A stretch of DNA of 64,000 bases from Oegoconia quadripuncta (GCA_949316235.1 OX438747.1:31654601-31718600), one strand, 5' to 3'; counted from the stretch's first letter, positions 1 to 11,040 are shown. Translations and numbers: made by a program. Notes: generated by a model not told the origin, from the sequence alone.

Positions 1-2
1 CT

Positions 3-353
3 TTTCCTTCATTTGTCTACCCCTCTAATCTTCTTTATAAATCTTGTAAAGTATTAACAATCGGACAATTATTTATAATAAATATCGTACTTAAAAAGCA
101 CAAAAGTCTTCCATATAGCACTGATATTACTAACAAAAGACGAAACGATATAGTTTGCTCTAACAACGCAGGAACAAAACATGCATTTTCATCTAGATTT
201 TACGTGTTCCTAGGACCACTTCTTTATAATAGATTAAATGCAAAAATTGCCATGTACCACCTTACCTACAGTCATAACAAGAAATTACTACAAGATTTTC
301 TTCAAAATTTGACCTACGATGATACTGCGAAGTTATTAACTGTCTTGAAGTAA
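3..353 (+). pseudogene. C-terminal end of a LINE reverse transcriptase ORF, 5' end outside window
   Basis: An open frame of 116 codons runs in from the left edge and stops at TAA 351-353. The translation has the layout of the region after the RT domain of CR1/Jockey-like LINE ORF2: a stretch with RFYVFLGPLLYNRL (about 185-235) and a terminal LTYDDTAKLL (about 311-340). It has no start codon because the 5' part lies outside the window. The catalytic RT motifs would be upstream and cannot be seen. A 3' UTR follows, ending in a short TTGA-type tail near 550-562. The family name is inferred from the pattern, not searched. Confidence 0.6.
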
Positions 354-562
354 TCTTTATGCGTAGCTGTATATCTACTTTATTTATAGATTTTTAGCTT
401 ATATCTATATGATTATATTATTTTAAGTCATACAAGCCCTAGCTTCGCCTGAAACACAGGATTTTCCTAGTTCAGGCACTGCAAGTTGCAATTTAGTATT
501 ATTATGTAGATTTTATGTTTTAATGTACTATAAAAATTAATAAATATATTTGATTGATTGAT
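354..562 (+). mobile_element. 3' UTR and tail of the LINE at the left edge
   Basis: This AT-rich stretch follows the LINE stop codon. It ends in AATAAATATATT and a short TTGATTGATTGA tail, a simple-repeat 3' end typical of this LINE type. No separate gene is visible in it. Confidence 0.45.
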
Positions 563-1012
563 AATAAATTATTTTTATAGTCAATGAGGACTATCGAAAT
601 TTCACTTTTCAACTACGTCCTTACAACTGTCAATACAATATTATATAACAAAAATATTGTTAAATCGACAACAGAATCCGCCGACGACTGTTCAACCCTT
701 CGTTTAACGACGGTAGTTGGAATAAGGGCAGCGTATTTTACTTTATCACTGGATGGTTAATTTTGTTCTACTCCTATTTATGTTGGGCAAATACGGGCGA
801 AAGGGGTAGAGAACAAAAGAGAGAGCGAGATGGACGTATCTAATTATGCAGTCATGAGCTCCAATTGTAATGAATTGCCAATGTTTGCTGCGAAATCATC
901 GAGTTAAAACTGTTTAAAAGATTCTTTGTTGCCGTTCATGAATATAACTGTATAGCTGTGATTGGTTTGCTCAGAAATATGTTTAACATTTTCGTGACTC
1001 TGTGGTATATTT
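563..1012. other. Unassigned stretch
   Basis: AT-rich sequence in which I recognise no gene, repeat family or regulatory site. Confidence 0.4.
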
Positions 1013-1522
1013 TTCATTTTTTTTTATGCACAACGGGTTAGCACTTAACCTCAATCACACCTGATGTTAAGTGAAGATGAGGTCGAAGGTGGAAGTGTCT
1101 TCTTCAATTTAAGAGCTATGCTCTTGTCGGTGGAGTAACGACCATGTCTCTCTACTTTCCGCCCTCGTTTTAACCTCTTGATGCGATACGACATTCACAT
1201 TTTCTTTCACTTGGTCAAAGTAATTACGCCTAGGTCTTCCCCCTTCCTCTCTTTCCTTCAAGTGGAAGTGTACTGACCAGGAACCCCCAACACATTTGGG
1301 GGACTGGCTATCTTATCTTTGACAATCGGAACACAACAATGCTATTTACATTGCTGCTTGGCAGCAGATTTAGATAAGATGGTGGTAGATAGCCAGGCGG
1401 ACATTTAAAATGCCCTACCACCAACCAAACCGAGTGCTTAAACATGTACCCCTCTGGGGATCGAACCCGCGATCTCCGAATCGTAAACCCAATCTTGTTT
1501 ACATTTAGCCACGAAGGCGGTT
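1013..1522 (-). mobile_element. SINE family C, full length, interrupted by a LINE fragment
   Basis: Read on the minus strand, this starts with a tRNA-like head at the right (GAGGCGG box side at 1516-1520, B box GGTTCGATCCCC at about 1460) and ends in a poly-A tail (poly-T at 1013-1025). The body matches other family C copies in the window, such as 41346-41687 and 63198-63528. The body is split at 1098/1262 by a 163-bp insertion flanked by a 10-bp direct repeat. Confidence 0.8.
1099..1261 (-). mobile_element. 5'-truncated LINE 3' end nested in SINE C
   Basis: The insert is flanked by GTGGAAGTGT at 1089-1098 and 1262-1271, a target-site duplication. On the minus strand its translation resembles the last residues of a LINE RT ORF (a Gly-Arg-Pro-rich segment, then a Glu/Lys-rich end). 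The same sequence recurs at 30242-30425. It has no intact coding capacity. Confidence 0.7.
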
Positions 1523-2461
1523 AAAATGTCTGTAAGTATTTATTGCTATTATGTACAACATATATAGTTCATATATTTATTCTATTAATGTATGTATGTA
1601 TGGATGACGGAACCCGTCGTGCATAAAAAAAAGACATCGAGAACAGTTTTAAACTCAGCGCGAATCATAGATCCACTTTTTAATATTTTATTTAAAAACC
1701 ATGAATGATGGAGACTTTTTTATTTGAAGTGGAAGTTAAAAGAAGTTTTTAGTAACGTAACTCTAGGACTAAAATAGTTTACTAAATCTCAAAGGATTTT
1801 TATACATACGAACGAGCGCCAGGATTTTTAAACTTCCTCCAGAAAGCGATTTAGGCCGCCAGTATCTTCAAGGGTACCTTACCCTATCGATTTATAGGAT
1901 ACATTAGGGTACCAAATTGGGTCTCCGATCAAAGAGATGCCAGAATATTGTTGAGTAGTCGCTTATTGAGTTTTGGAGTTCTTAGACGTTTTCCCAAAGG
2001 TTTTTATGCCTGAATATTAAGTTAAAAGTGTTTGTTTTAGACAATAATTGCAGTTTATAGTATGAGTGTTTTACGTGTATACGTTTTGTTTGGATTGACT
2101 GATAATGTTATATTTATCAAGGATATATACACGTTATAATTGTAATAGAACTATAACATACATAATAAACAACATAACTTAGAAAAAAGGAGCTAACTAC
2201 CTACAGAGGGCGGAGTGTGAGTTTTGTTTCGACTTAACTTTACTAACGCGTTCACGTTTACGTGGCGATTTGTATGAAGAAATGTGCAGCGCCTCTAGCG
2301 GATAGTAAGCGAAGTAATTTTTTTCATAGATACTTTTTGCGTAAACGCGAACGCGATGGTAAAGTTAAAAACGAGACAAAACTCGCACTTCGCACACTGA
2401 AAAAAAATGGGAAAAAGAAAAACACGGGAGCAGACAAGATCACGTTCTCTATCTTTCAAAA
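1523..2461. other. Unassigned AT-rich stretch
   Basis: No gene or named repeat is recognised. A short ATGTATGTATGT run lies near 1590-1600. Small frames at 2262-2465 show no family signature. Confidence 0.4.
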
Positions 2462-2644
2462 TTAAGAAAGGTATAAAACGTGCTCGAGGTCCGTACCATA
2501 AGGAAGGGTACCTAAAAGACGCTGTCCGAGATAGCTGCCAGCCTTTTTGTCCCCAGAGGTCTCAATCAAGCGCGAAGACAGATCCTGGAAGAATCTTCGC
2601 GCTTCCGGACCCCACGGGCCTAAAGTTTCCACACCAAAGGGCAC
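2462..2644 (-). pseudogene. LINE RT C-terminal remnant (GPWGPEA type)
   Basis: A 60-codon minus frame contains VETLGPWGPEARRFFQDLS and a following Gly/Leu-rich LGQRLLGTLP block. The same order of motifs appears in the longer frame at 62418-62780 (-), which marks both as tails of one LINE ORF family. The segment equivalent to LSICIQRGNAASV in the longer copy is missing here. It is a fragment with no RT catalytic motif. Confidence 0.55.
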
Positions 2645-2849
2645 AAATATGAAACCTGTACTCAGAGCATTTGTATACGTTTTTACATTAAGAGTCTGTT
2701 TTACAGGAGTTACAGTGGGAGGGGTGTGGAGGCGGGATCTGCCTCTTCTCTGGCTATGTATGGAAATAGTTACATTGTTATCCTAGGGATGAAAGTAACG
2801 TATTTAGTCCCGTAGCTATAGGGCGTCAATAATTCGAGGGACAAAATAA

Positions 2850-2960
2850 GTCTTTAACCCGAGGTAAACACTGTGCTTTTCATTACGAATACAAGGGAAG
2901 TAAAAAAAAACATGAGTTACTACAAATCTCTTTTATATGGAAGTATAAACAAAACTCTAC
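2850..2960 (-). repeat. Possible decayed relative of the hairpin-ended element pair
   Basis: The motif CCCGAGGTAAACACT, followed by a GAAGTAAAAA-like stretch, matches the left part of the element at 61149-61788 in order and orientation. The match is short and gapped, so this is a weak call. Confidence 0.25.
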
Positions 2961-3100
2961 AACTTGAATAAACAAAAGAAGATCGGACTGCCGCTTTCCC
3001 GCTTATTTTTTAAGAAATAGTTGAATCTAAATTATAATAAAGTCATTTTATTAATGTAATACTTAACTTTATGTTATTTTATTTGTACATAAATATAATT

Positions 3101-3350
3101 GACGACCGTTTGGTGTAGTGGATAGTGACCCTGTCAGCGAAACCAACGGTTGCGGGTTCGAATCCCGTGAGGGGTAAATGTTTGTATGATGAATACGAAC
3201 ATTTATTCCCGAGTCATGGATGTTTATATAAATATTTATGTATGTTTATCCGTTATCTAGTGTCCATAGTACAAGCTTTGCTTAGTTTGGGACAGATGAT
3301 TGGTGTAAGTGTCTGAAATATTTATTTATTTATTATTATTATTATTATAT
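3101..3350 (+). mobile_element. SINE family B, full length
   Basis: The tRNA-like head begins GACGACCGTTTGGTGTAGTG (A box region) with B box GGTTCGAATCCC at about 3154-3165. The body contains GATGAATACGAACATT and CCGAGTCATGGATG and ends GTAAGTGTCTGAAATATT plus an ATT-rich tail. Other copies are at 11355-11563, 20521-20879 and 41893-42136. The A and B boxes suggest it was made by RNA polymerase III. Confidence 0.8.
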
Positions 3351-3600
3351 AATATAATAATATAAATAAATATCTTTATTGACATATTAAATTGTTACAA
3401 TCTTCTATGAAGTCTCTGACACCTAAACTGTAATTGACATCGCACTGTAATTGACTGGCTGTAGCAAAAGTTGGAATATGGTTCAATAGAAATTTGAAAA
3501 TAGAACTGTTTTTTTTTTATTTGACAGCTGTCAGTTGAAAACGATTCTCCCTAGGGCTGAAAAGTATAACTCTCAACCCGCATGTACCTTATTTTATCAA
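3351..3600. other. Unassigned stretch
   Basis: AT-rich sequence with (AAT)-type runs. No gene is seen. Confidence 0.35.
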
Positions 3601-3639
3601 TGAGAAAAAAAAGACAACGTTCATATGGAAGACGCCAAA

Positions 3640-3795
3640 GGGGTGGCGGGGCACAGGGCGCAACCAATCACAGCAAGTTACGGCGGCACCGGGGCAAGCG
3701 CCGGCGGCGAGCGGCGTGTGGTAGCCTTTCGGCGTGTTCAGAGATACCGCGGCATATGTTTGTATGTTGTGGCAAAGTACTTAGAGCGCGCGGCC
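3640..3795. promoter_or_regulatory. GC-rich island, candidate promoter or first exon
   Basis: This stands out from AT-rich surroundings. It carries a GC-box-like GGGGTGGCGGGGC, a CCAAT box (AACCAATCAC at 3662-3671) and many CpGs (GCGCGCGGCC near 3785). Overlapping short plus frames exist, but none matches a family I know. A repeat-derived island is the alternative. Confidence 0.3.
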
Positions 3796-4417
3796 ATTAA
3801 GATCCAACTCACAAAATTTACATTGCTATATTTTATTTTTTGAATAAAATATGTTAACTTGTGTCATAAAGAATATAATATATGGAAAACCCACACTCAA
3901 ATTGGACCACCCGTATTACTGACTCATGTCAGTAATTCGTCCGGACCAAGACTGAACACACACACATACTGCCATGTAACACATAACACCCCTCTTCTTT
4001 CGTAAAGGGTTAAAAGAAAGAAATGTCTTTGTATGTAACCTTGTATTGTCTACCGAAAATAGATTGTGCATGAATATTTGATTAAATTATATAGTAAAAA
4101 TTGTTTTTGTTTGTTACAGATTGCTATCCGGTCGTTGCAAAAGGGAACAAGGATTCAGGTGTCATAATTTGATTTATCTAGTAATATTATTAATTGTTTT
4201 ATGAATTGGAATCTGCCGAGACATTTCCAGTATTTGTCTCTGACCTGGAGAATCCAAGTCTTTACAAAATCGACCGACTCTGTTATTTAGTTCTTTTTCG
4301 AGTACTTCTTAGTATTCCTTTTTAATTGGCTAAAAAGAAAGTCTTATTTGATTCGATAACAGATGGGAGGGGTAGATATAATTTTCTTATAGGCTAAATT
4401 CAGCAGTATATGTTATA
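3796..4417. other. Unassigned stretch
   Basis: No gene or repeat family is recognised. There is a short ACACACACATAC run near 3956. Confidence 0.35.
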
Positions 4418-4575
4418 TACGACATTGGAATCTTCAAGAAACGAGCCTACACCTTCCTCAAAGGCCGGCAACGCATATGTGGACCCTTTTGGTGATGCGG
4501 GTGTCCATGGGCGGCGGTGATGGCTTTCCATCGGGTGACCCGCATGCTCGTTTGCCGCCCTCTCATATAAAAAAA
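4418..4575 (+). mobile_element. LINE family F, 3' end only
   Basis: The frame encodes the end of a LINE ORF ([15 protein letters not shown], 4430-4475), followed by a conserved 3' UTR (GGCGGCGGTGATGGC, then GTGACCCGCATGCTCG) and a short A tail. The same block is found at 54970-55165 (-), 59531-59694 (-) and 63749-64000 (+). It is 5' truncated. Confidence 0.75.
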
Positions 4576-4647
4576 ATGTTATTTATTCAAATATTGAAAA
4601 AATATACAAAATATTTCTTTTATTCAAGCATAACAATCTTGTACACA

Positions 4648-4868
4648 ATCAAATCAAATCAAAATATTATATTTATATAGGATAAAATTATCACTTGAAA
4701 ACGTCACTATTAATATTACATTTAAATTTACTGCTCATTCACAAAACTGACTCTCCAGAGAAGAACGAGCAAGTAACTCTAGGTTTGCTCTTTTAAATAT
4801 ATTACGGGTTACAATTTGCGATTTGATAATTATATGAATAATAAGACAGCTATGTCCATGCTTGCTAA
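4648..4868 (-). mobile_element. LINE family 1, 3' end only
   Basis: On the minus strand this matches the 3' UTR of the RT-bearing element at 38480-39665, including the AAGAGCAAACCTAGAG and AGAAGAACGAGC segments and the GATTT-type tail (read as AATCAAATCAAATC at 4648-4661). It is 5' truncated to the last ORF codons. Confidence 0.75.
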
Positions 4869-5245
4869 TTGTTTGTTTGTCTTGCAATTGTGAGACTATC
4901 CTGTTATAAGCTTCTTAAAACTTGTGTTAGGATACTCTGTTCTCCCTTCTTGTAATTGTTTGATAAGAGATATACATTATGCGTAATTGAAATTGAAAAA
5001 CCTGGATTAGTTTGGTTAGTGCTTATGTGAGTTGTAAATATAATAAGAGAGGTTCTATTACTTAGTCAAAAATGCCATGAGGTACAAAAAGTGAAGGAGA
5101 AATTTTTGTTTTGTTGGTTGGTTTTGTTTCACGTTTAAGATATTTAAGAATCTTTGCTTAAGGTTTTACCCATTTTTTACTAAAATCCCTGTAAGTGTTA
5201 TCTCATTTCGCAATAATTAGAAAAATGAACCCTCAAACCAGATGC
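4869..5245. other. Unassigned stretch
   Basis: No gene or repeat family is recognised. Confidence 0.35.
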
Positions 5246-5429
5246 ATACTATTAAACATTGCTGTTTGGCGGCAGATTTAGATAAGATGGTGGTAGCTAG
5301 CCAAGCCGACATTTAAAATGCCCTACCACCAACCAAACCGAGTACTTAAACATGTATCCCGCTGGGGATCGAACCCGCGACCTCCGAATGGTAAACCCAA
5401 TGTTGTTTACATTGAGCCACGGAGGCGGA
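5246..5429 (-). mobile_element. SINE family C, 3' truncated
   Basis: The tRNA-like head (B box GGTTCGATCCCC on the minus strand, GAGGCGG end at 5421-5427) and half of the body are present. The poly-A half is missing beyond 5246. Confidence 0.75.
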
Positions 5430-5633
5430 ACTAAAATAAATACCTAAACACTCTTCTTCTTAGCGAGCCCATGGCAAAAACATCACATTCTTGAGGACCA
5501 GAATGTGGCCACACGTACAGAATTGTTTGTGGCATGGTAGTGGTCCTGTAGCGTACATGTGTCGGGACATGCTTAAACACTAATAAATCTTAAAAATCCT
5601 AATCCTAACTAATCCTAGCTAACCCCATCCTAA

Positions 5634-5822
5634 CTAATATAAATGCGAAAGTTTGTGTGTGTGTATGTATGTTTGTTACCACTTCACGCCTGAACGGCTG
5701 GACGGAGTTGGATGAAATTTGTTCGGTAGACAGATAAGGACCTGGATTAACATATAGGCAATTTTTTTTGCTGAACAGATTTTGATTAAATCTTTTTGAA
5801 GACGCGGGCGGAAAGCTAGTTA
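5634..5822 (-). repeat. Interspersed repeat G (CCGCG head, TTCGCAT tail)
   Basis: On the minus strand it runs from a TTTCCGCCCGCG-type head (5805-5820) to a CTTTCGCATTTATATTAG-type tail (5634-5650). The middle encodes nothing. Related copies are at 9778-9964, 11709-11921, 21145-21375, 34017-34825 and 60899-61148. It may be a non-autonomous DNA element. Family assignment would need a library search. Confidence 0.6.
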
Positions 5823-5838
5823 AAGAATATAGAACATT

Positions 5839-5909
5839 TTCATTTCGGAATCGAATCCGCGACTGGATACTTTGAAACGGTTATAATATTGAGCTATGGA
5901 AGCGGTTAA
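5839..5909 (-). repeat. Old tRNA-like SINE head
   Basis: On the minus strand this reads as a degraded family C-like head: a TAGCTCAATAT A-box region and a GATTCGATTCC B-box region with normal spacing. No body is recognisable. Confidence 0.45.
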
Positions 5910-6166
5910 ATAAGCCGGGACCTGACATAAGTCTATTGTAGTATGAATAAATGAATCTAAGTGGCTTAATAACTCCGTCAGTCAGATTATAATTGCATTT
6001 ATAAATAGTTCGGCCCGGCCGGACTCTCGTGTTTGTTTAGTCGAAATTTCATTACAGTAGTGTTGTTCGAACTTGTCGATAAAATTTATTATTCGGATAT
6101 GCCTTTTTTGCATTGAAAGGGAAATAATGTATTAAAATAACGATTTACGTATTTAAAAACCAAAAA

Positions 6167-6350
6167 ACCCGACAGCGTATATCGTATTTTGTGGGCGCCA
6201 TGTTGGATTTTTTACCGTAAAATGTATCCTATGACACTGAGAATCAAGACGAATCGAACGACTTTACCTTCAAAATTGGTCAAGCTGTTTTGACTACAGG
6301 ACACATATATACCTTCGAAAACATTACCCTCCTTTCTGGGGCAGTCGGGT
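6167..6350 (-). mobile_element. Short ACCCGAC-ended element (MITE-like)
   Basis: It begins ACCCGACAGC and ends GGCAGTCGGGT, giving 7-bp inverted ends. Both flanking segments (a CATGTTGGATTTTTTACC block and an AACATTACCCTCCTTTC block) match, in reverse order and orientation, the two ends of the 1.17-kb element at 37207-38376. It is probably an internal-deletion derivative. Confidence 0.65.
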
Positions 6351-6660
6351 AACATGTCATTAAAACACGACTATGCCTATAAATACTTACATAAAAAAAT
6401 CCAAAGCAAGACTATGAAATCAATTGTTTTAGACGGGAGTCGAAGGTGACATTAATGAGATTTTTTTTGTGAACTTGGCATGTGCTCTGTCGTACGCTTC
6501 GATTTGTAAAAAGGACTTATAGGATCACTTCGTTGTCCGTTTGTTTCTCTGTCAAGATCCATTTTTTTTTTTCAAGAATGTGTGGACGAGTTAATGAAGC
6601 AAGAAACTGTGGAATATATAATAAATACTATTTCATTTGTGATATATATATCATTATATC

Positions 6661-6802
6661 GATCCTTAGTCATACACACAGCGCCATCTAGTTCCACACT
6701 AAGCAACTATAGGCTTATGTTGTGGATACCAGATGGTTGATATACTACATAAATGCATTTTTTTTAAATAAATACTTATTATACTACACGAAACAGGTCG
6801 TC
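6661..6802 (-). mobile_element. SINE family A, internally deleted
   Basis: The 3' body (ACACACAGCGCCATCTAGTT on the plus strand) joins directly to GACGACCTGTTT at the head end. The tRNA B box and mid-body are missing. Confidence 0.7.
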
Positions 6803-7194
6803 CAGTTAATAAGTATTTGTGATTAATTTCCACTTGATACCTCCAAGCGTTCCTCTTAAGAGGGATCTTCACAGACAGACAAACGGACAACAAAGTGATA
6901 CAACAAGAATTTCTTTTAAGATTCGAAACCCTAAAAACAACAAGTATAGGTATCATCGTCTTAAAAACAGGAAAGTTCCGGACGTTAATGCGTAAGAGCG
7001 CACCATCTCAGCATTCAAAGTTGACGCCTTAATTTTTATTAAAGCTCATAAAAAAGCTAAGAAAATTTTGACATGGCAAAAGTTGCAAATTCTCGGGCTC
7101 CCAACTTCCAACTCTTAATCTAAACGGCTTAAGTGCTATAAATCAAACTGTTGATTTAAACCCGACGCAAATAGAAGGGTCCAGTAAAATTAAA

Positions 7195-7345
7195 GTAAAA
7201 AAATCTTTATTTTGTTGGTACACAGAGTTCGCTGAAAATAGACAGATTTAACATTTTTTTAAGCGACCGCTTTTTCAAAGGTTACCTACCCCTGACAAAA
7301 ACAAGCAAGAATACTTGCTCATTTTAAAACACGAATTTTATATTA
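7195..7345 (-). mobile_element. LINE family 2, 3' UTR fragment
   Basis: The order of GGTACACAGAGT, a T-rich linker and AACAAGCAAGAA matches the minus-strand 3' UTR at 47925-48215 and 15690-15895. It is diverged. Confidence 0.5.
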
Positions 7346-7359
7346 CAAACCATACGATT

Positions 7360-7545
7360 TACATACACTCATATACCTAAAGTCACGGCTGTTTCCCGTA
7401 GGCATAGGCAGAGACTAAATTTCCACTTGCTATGATCCTGACACACCTCTTTCGCTTCATTCACTCTGATAAGGTTATTCATACATGCTCGTCGGCTTAG
7501 GATACTCTTGACTTGGCATTTCTTTAAGACGTCCCCGACATGATT
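7360..7545 (-). pseudogene. LINE RT C-terminal remnant (GDVLKK type)
   Basis: The minus translation includes VGDVLKKCQVKSILSRRACM and [16 protein letters not shown], the terminal part of a LINE ORF2 found again at 13190-13567, 28718-28990, 42690-42917 and 60305-60900. The preceding RT domain is absent. Confidence 0.65.
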
Positions 7546-7773
7546 CAGCAAGGTACAATTTATTTCATTATTATTGTGAAATAGCTTAGCATACGAATGA
7601 GCTGCTAAACTCGTAATATTGTAGCCGAAAAAACGGCTGTGTATAATAAATCTTTTATTTAAAAAGAGCAACCATTCAAGTTCACTCCTTGTTTTTCTTG
7701 CAGATGACTGCCTTTTGGAGAAGCGGGTATTTTTTTTTTATTTTATTATATTTATATTATATTATATACATAT

Positions 7774-7950
7774 ACTGGGATCGCGTGCTTCATCTTCGAC
7801 CACATCGTCACTTTTTTTTTTTTTTTTTTTTTTATTAAAAACTGGTTTCGCGTTTGGCTACAATCTCACCTGATGGAAAGTGACGATGACTTTCCATCAA
7901 GTGTGATTGTGTTCAAAGGTGAATCCAGACAATCATAAAAAACACTACAA
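7774..7950 (+). mobile_element. LINE family E, 3' end, split by another family E copy
   Basis: The plus-strand 3' end (GATCGCGTGCTTCATCTTCG, then CCACATCGTCACTTT) resumes after the insert with TTTCCATCAAGTG and ends AATCATAAAAAA. The C-terminal RT codons seen in the copy at 32985-33200 are mostly missing. Confidence 0.6.
7815..7888 (-). mobile_element. LINE family E 3' end inserted in opposite orientation
   Basis: A poly-T run followed by the reverse-oriented family E 3' UTR (CGCGTTTGGCTACAATCTCA) lies inside a plus-strand copy of the same family. ACTTT occurs on both sides (7810-7814 and 7889-7893) as a likely target duplication. Confidence 0.6.
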
Positions 7951-8540
7951 AAAAAGAATTTTTCGACTTTCACTCAACCGACAACAGTGACTGACTAGTA
8001 GTTGACTAGCATTAGTACAGCAGGCGACAAAATTAAGAGTGAGCTTTGTAAGAATCAGCAGCCATTTCAATTACCTACTGCCAAAGAAAAAATGTCTGCA
8101 AAAGTAATGGATCACGTTCAAAATATTTTAAATGAAGACATTGTATACTACTGTAAAAAAGATCTAAGATTTCGAGCCAAGTCTGGCACTTTTTATTTAA
8201 ATCTAACTATAGTTACCTATTTTTAATAAAATACTATCCTTTTCTCCTACATGTGTAAGTATAGTCAAGCCAGTTGGCCAACTTGACTAACGCTCTTGAC
8301 AAAGTTTTGAAGCCGTCATATCGCCTGAGACCCGGCTTAATGCCCACTGTGTGCGATAGTAGCCGGGGCCTAACGTACCTTCCGATGCATGGAAATTCAC
8401 TTATTACAAGGCTTAATTTTATAATTAATATTATGTAGGTTATTTGCCAAATAAGACTTTATTATGAGGCATTTATAAAATATGTTATGCTAGTTTATAT
8501 TATTTTATTTGTTTGTATTTTTTTTAATTATTCTATGAGC
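7951..8540. other. Unassigned stretch
   Basis: A 74-codon frame (8002-8226) begins at a non-ATG codon and shows no family signature. No repeat is recognised. Confidence 0.3.
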
Positions 8541-8750
8541 GCCTAACCTCCTACAAAGGTGCCAGCTGAAAATCAGCGCTGTGGCACAGAATTAATATAC
8601 TCAGTACTATATGGTTCATGCCACAGCATTATGCTGAGCTGGAACCTATGTCAGCTTGCATTATTATGTTTTAGTTTTAATATCTCAAAATTTTCATGTA
8701 CATGCCCATTGTAAGCTGAATAAATGTTTTCTTTCTTTCTTTCTTTCTAT
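8541..8750 (+). mobile_element. LINE 3' UTR with CTTT tail
   Basis: A stem-loop candidate pairs GCGCTGTGGCA (8576-8586) with GCCACAGC (8621-8628). It is followed by AATAAATG and a (CTTT)n tail at 8730-8748. This layout fits a LINE 3' end. No ORF part is visible. Reverse GAAA-tailed copies occur near 22172-22210 and 35741-35757. Confidence 0.45.
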
Positions 8751-8950
8751 GCAAGTAAGACTAATCATATTTTAACACAGATTACAAAGTAGCAAAGTAT
8801 CAAGCGTCGCGATTGCCAAGTCCAGAAAATATTTTTTTTAATTTGATGAAACCTATACTATAACATAGAACTATGAAATATTAATTATAGAATTAAGCTT
8901 TGTAATTACTGAGTACATACATTCGGACGCCACGTTTAGTCGTTATTCTG

Positions 8951-9777
8951 GGCTATTACTGTAAGCAGCGATCCTTAAGCCAGTTCTAAGTTCTAAGGCC
9001 ATTTGACGGCTTCAAAACTTTCAAATTTAACGCGTTAACGAGAAAACATACTTAAAAAGAATGATTGTTAATTAACTAAAATGGAAATATGTCAGACTTA
9101 GCTCCACATTAGATCTCAGATGTTTTTGTGATAGCATAGCGAGACTTGGCCAACTTTTTACATTAAATGTCTTCATTTATTCCTAACGACTTTATTTCAG
9201 TACAGCACGAGATACTGGAAAGTATTCAATTTTCAATACCTACAATATCGTTGAACCCAAGAAAAATGGCAAAGGAACCTTCTTCAGTGAGGTTGAGTTC
9301 TGTCTCTGGATCTTCACCAAAATTATGTGAAACCACCTTGGTGGTATTCCTTTTCAAATATAAAAATAATTAATAAAATTGGATCTCGGATATCTCGGAC
9401 CATAAATCTAAAACTCGATAACCTCCTCATCTTTGAAACTCGGCTAAATTGTTTATAACTGACATTTGTCCATGCTTACTAATCACTTTCGAACGAATTC
9501 AGTCACATAACTTTGAATGTAGTCATAGTTTATTCACGTAAGTCAGTAAACTAACTATGAAATGATAAATCATCTTTTAGGTTCTGAAAAAAATTTCTCA
9601 ATTTTATACGGCAAACGAAAAACAACTTTAATGGGAGAAAACACATTTTTCTTTTTTAAATCCCATATAATTTAAAACAAGAGAAATGCAAAAAAAATCC
9701 AATCCAATTTAGTTTTACGATTCTACTTGTATGCATTCCTAGTGACGACTGAGTAATATCTTCATTATTAAAAAAAT
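8951..9777. other. Unassigned stretch
   Basis: A short frame at 9167-9373 shows no family motif. No repeat is recognised. Confidence 0.3.
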
Positions 9778-9964
9778 AGCTTTCCGCCCGCGGCTTCGCC
9801 TGAGTTGAATAACTTTATCGCGGAATTTTGTTTATCCCGCGGGGACTACTCACTTTATCGTGTTAAAAAATCTATATTTTCTATATTCCAAATTTCATCC
9901 AAATCCGTTCATCCGTGATTGAACAATAAATTATCATACAAACAAACATTTATAATATTAGTTA
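9778..9964 (+). repeat. Interspersed repeat G
   Basis: Head GCTTTCCGCCCGCGGCTTCG, middle CCCGCGGGGACTACTCAC, tail CATTTATAATATTAGT. It is close to complete for this family. Confidence 0.65.
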
Positions 9965-10729
9965 CTGTGTGGTTTGTGTGTGTGGTTACACAAAATATGT
10001 TTCAAAATTGACCATCAAATGACTATGGTATGGTAATTTAATGCTTCTTTGCCTTCAGTTACAAGTGCAAAGAAAATGATTAGAAGTGAAAAAAAAAACA
10101 AACTATTTAAAAAATATGATAAATGCAAGATATTAGGTAACACATAAACATATTCAAATTTGTCGTTAACAAATTATGTCTAAAAATTAAATAAAAGTGT
10201 TATATAAAATTTAGACAACGCCCATTTCTATTTTAAAGAGTGTCGCATTGCGCCACCGTCGGAAGTTAACACAGTTGTTTTACTGATTAGAATTACACTA
10301 TCGTTGCCATAGAAGCGTCAACTTGTCAATGTACCCTCATTATTTTTCTTTCCGACAAAATCACGTACATCATTAGACATGAGACTTGACGCAAGTTGTA
10401 AGGTCAGTAATAATAAGGTTTGAAAATGTCGTCATACGTATCCCAAATCTATCTGTCCTTTTTGGCTCAATATTAGATATTGAACTCTTTTAGTTGTAAT
10501 TATTTATTTGGATTAAGAAAAAAATGTGATATGGCAGGTTACATGGACTAGGAAAAAAGAAGATTAAGCAGGCTGGATAGTTTAGTGAAGTGAATGTCGA
10601 TTCTTACATACGCATCGACATGCATTCTGTCGTATGGGAGAGGCGAGTCTAGCTAGGATATCTCGGCGAAGCCTGTACCCGCACCAGTGTGATTCGATCA
10701 ACAATTTTGTTACTAACAAAATCTTCCAC
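9965..10729. other. Unassigned stretch
   Basis: AT-rich sequence. A TGTGTGGTTTGTGTGTGTGG run lies near 9965. No gene is seen. Confidence 0.3.
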
Positions 10730-11040
10730 ATTAACATTACTTCATCTATGCATAGCATATTATAAAATAAACAAGCATATTATAAAATATCACATTATTT
10801 AGTTGCAAAACATTCATGGACATGAATAGCTCGTTCGCGTAACCATGCTATTTCACAATTAATAATATTATAATATAAAATAATAATTAATAATTTTGTT
10901 ACATAAAAACCTTTTTTTTAAAAAAAAAAAAAAAGCAACCTCTCGAGTTTCTTGCTTGTTCTTCTTAGGGGAAAATTGTAAAATCTGACTATTTTAAGTG
11001 TACCCTGTGTACCTACAAAATAAAGCATTTTTTGCTTTAG
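10730..11040 (+). mobile_element. LINE family 2, 3' end
   Basis: It has the family 2 3' UTR order: an AACCATGCTATTTCACAATT block, a poly-A-rich linker, TTTCTTGCTTGTTCTTCTTA, then TGTGTACCTACAAAATAAAG. The ORF part is decayed. Copies on the other strand are at 15690-15895 and 47925-48215. Confidence 0.55.
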
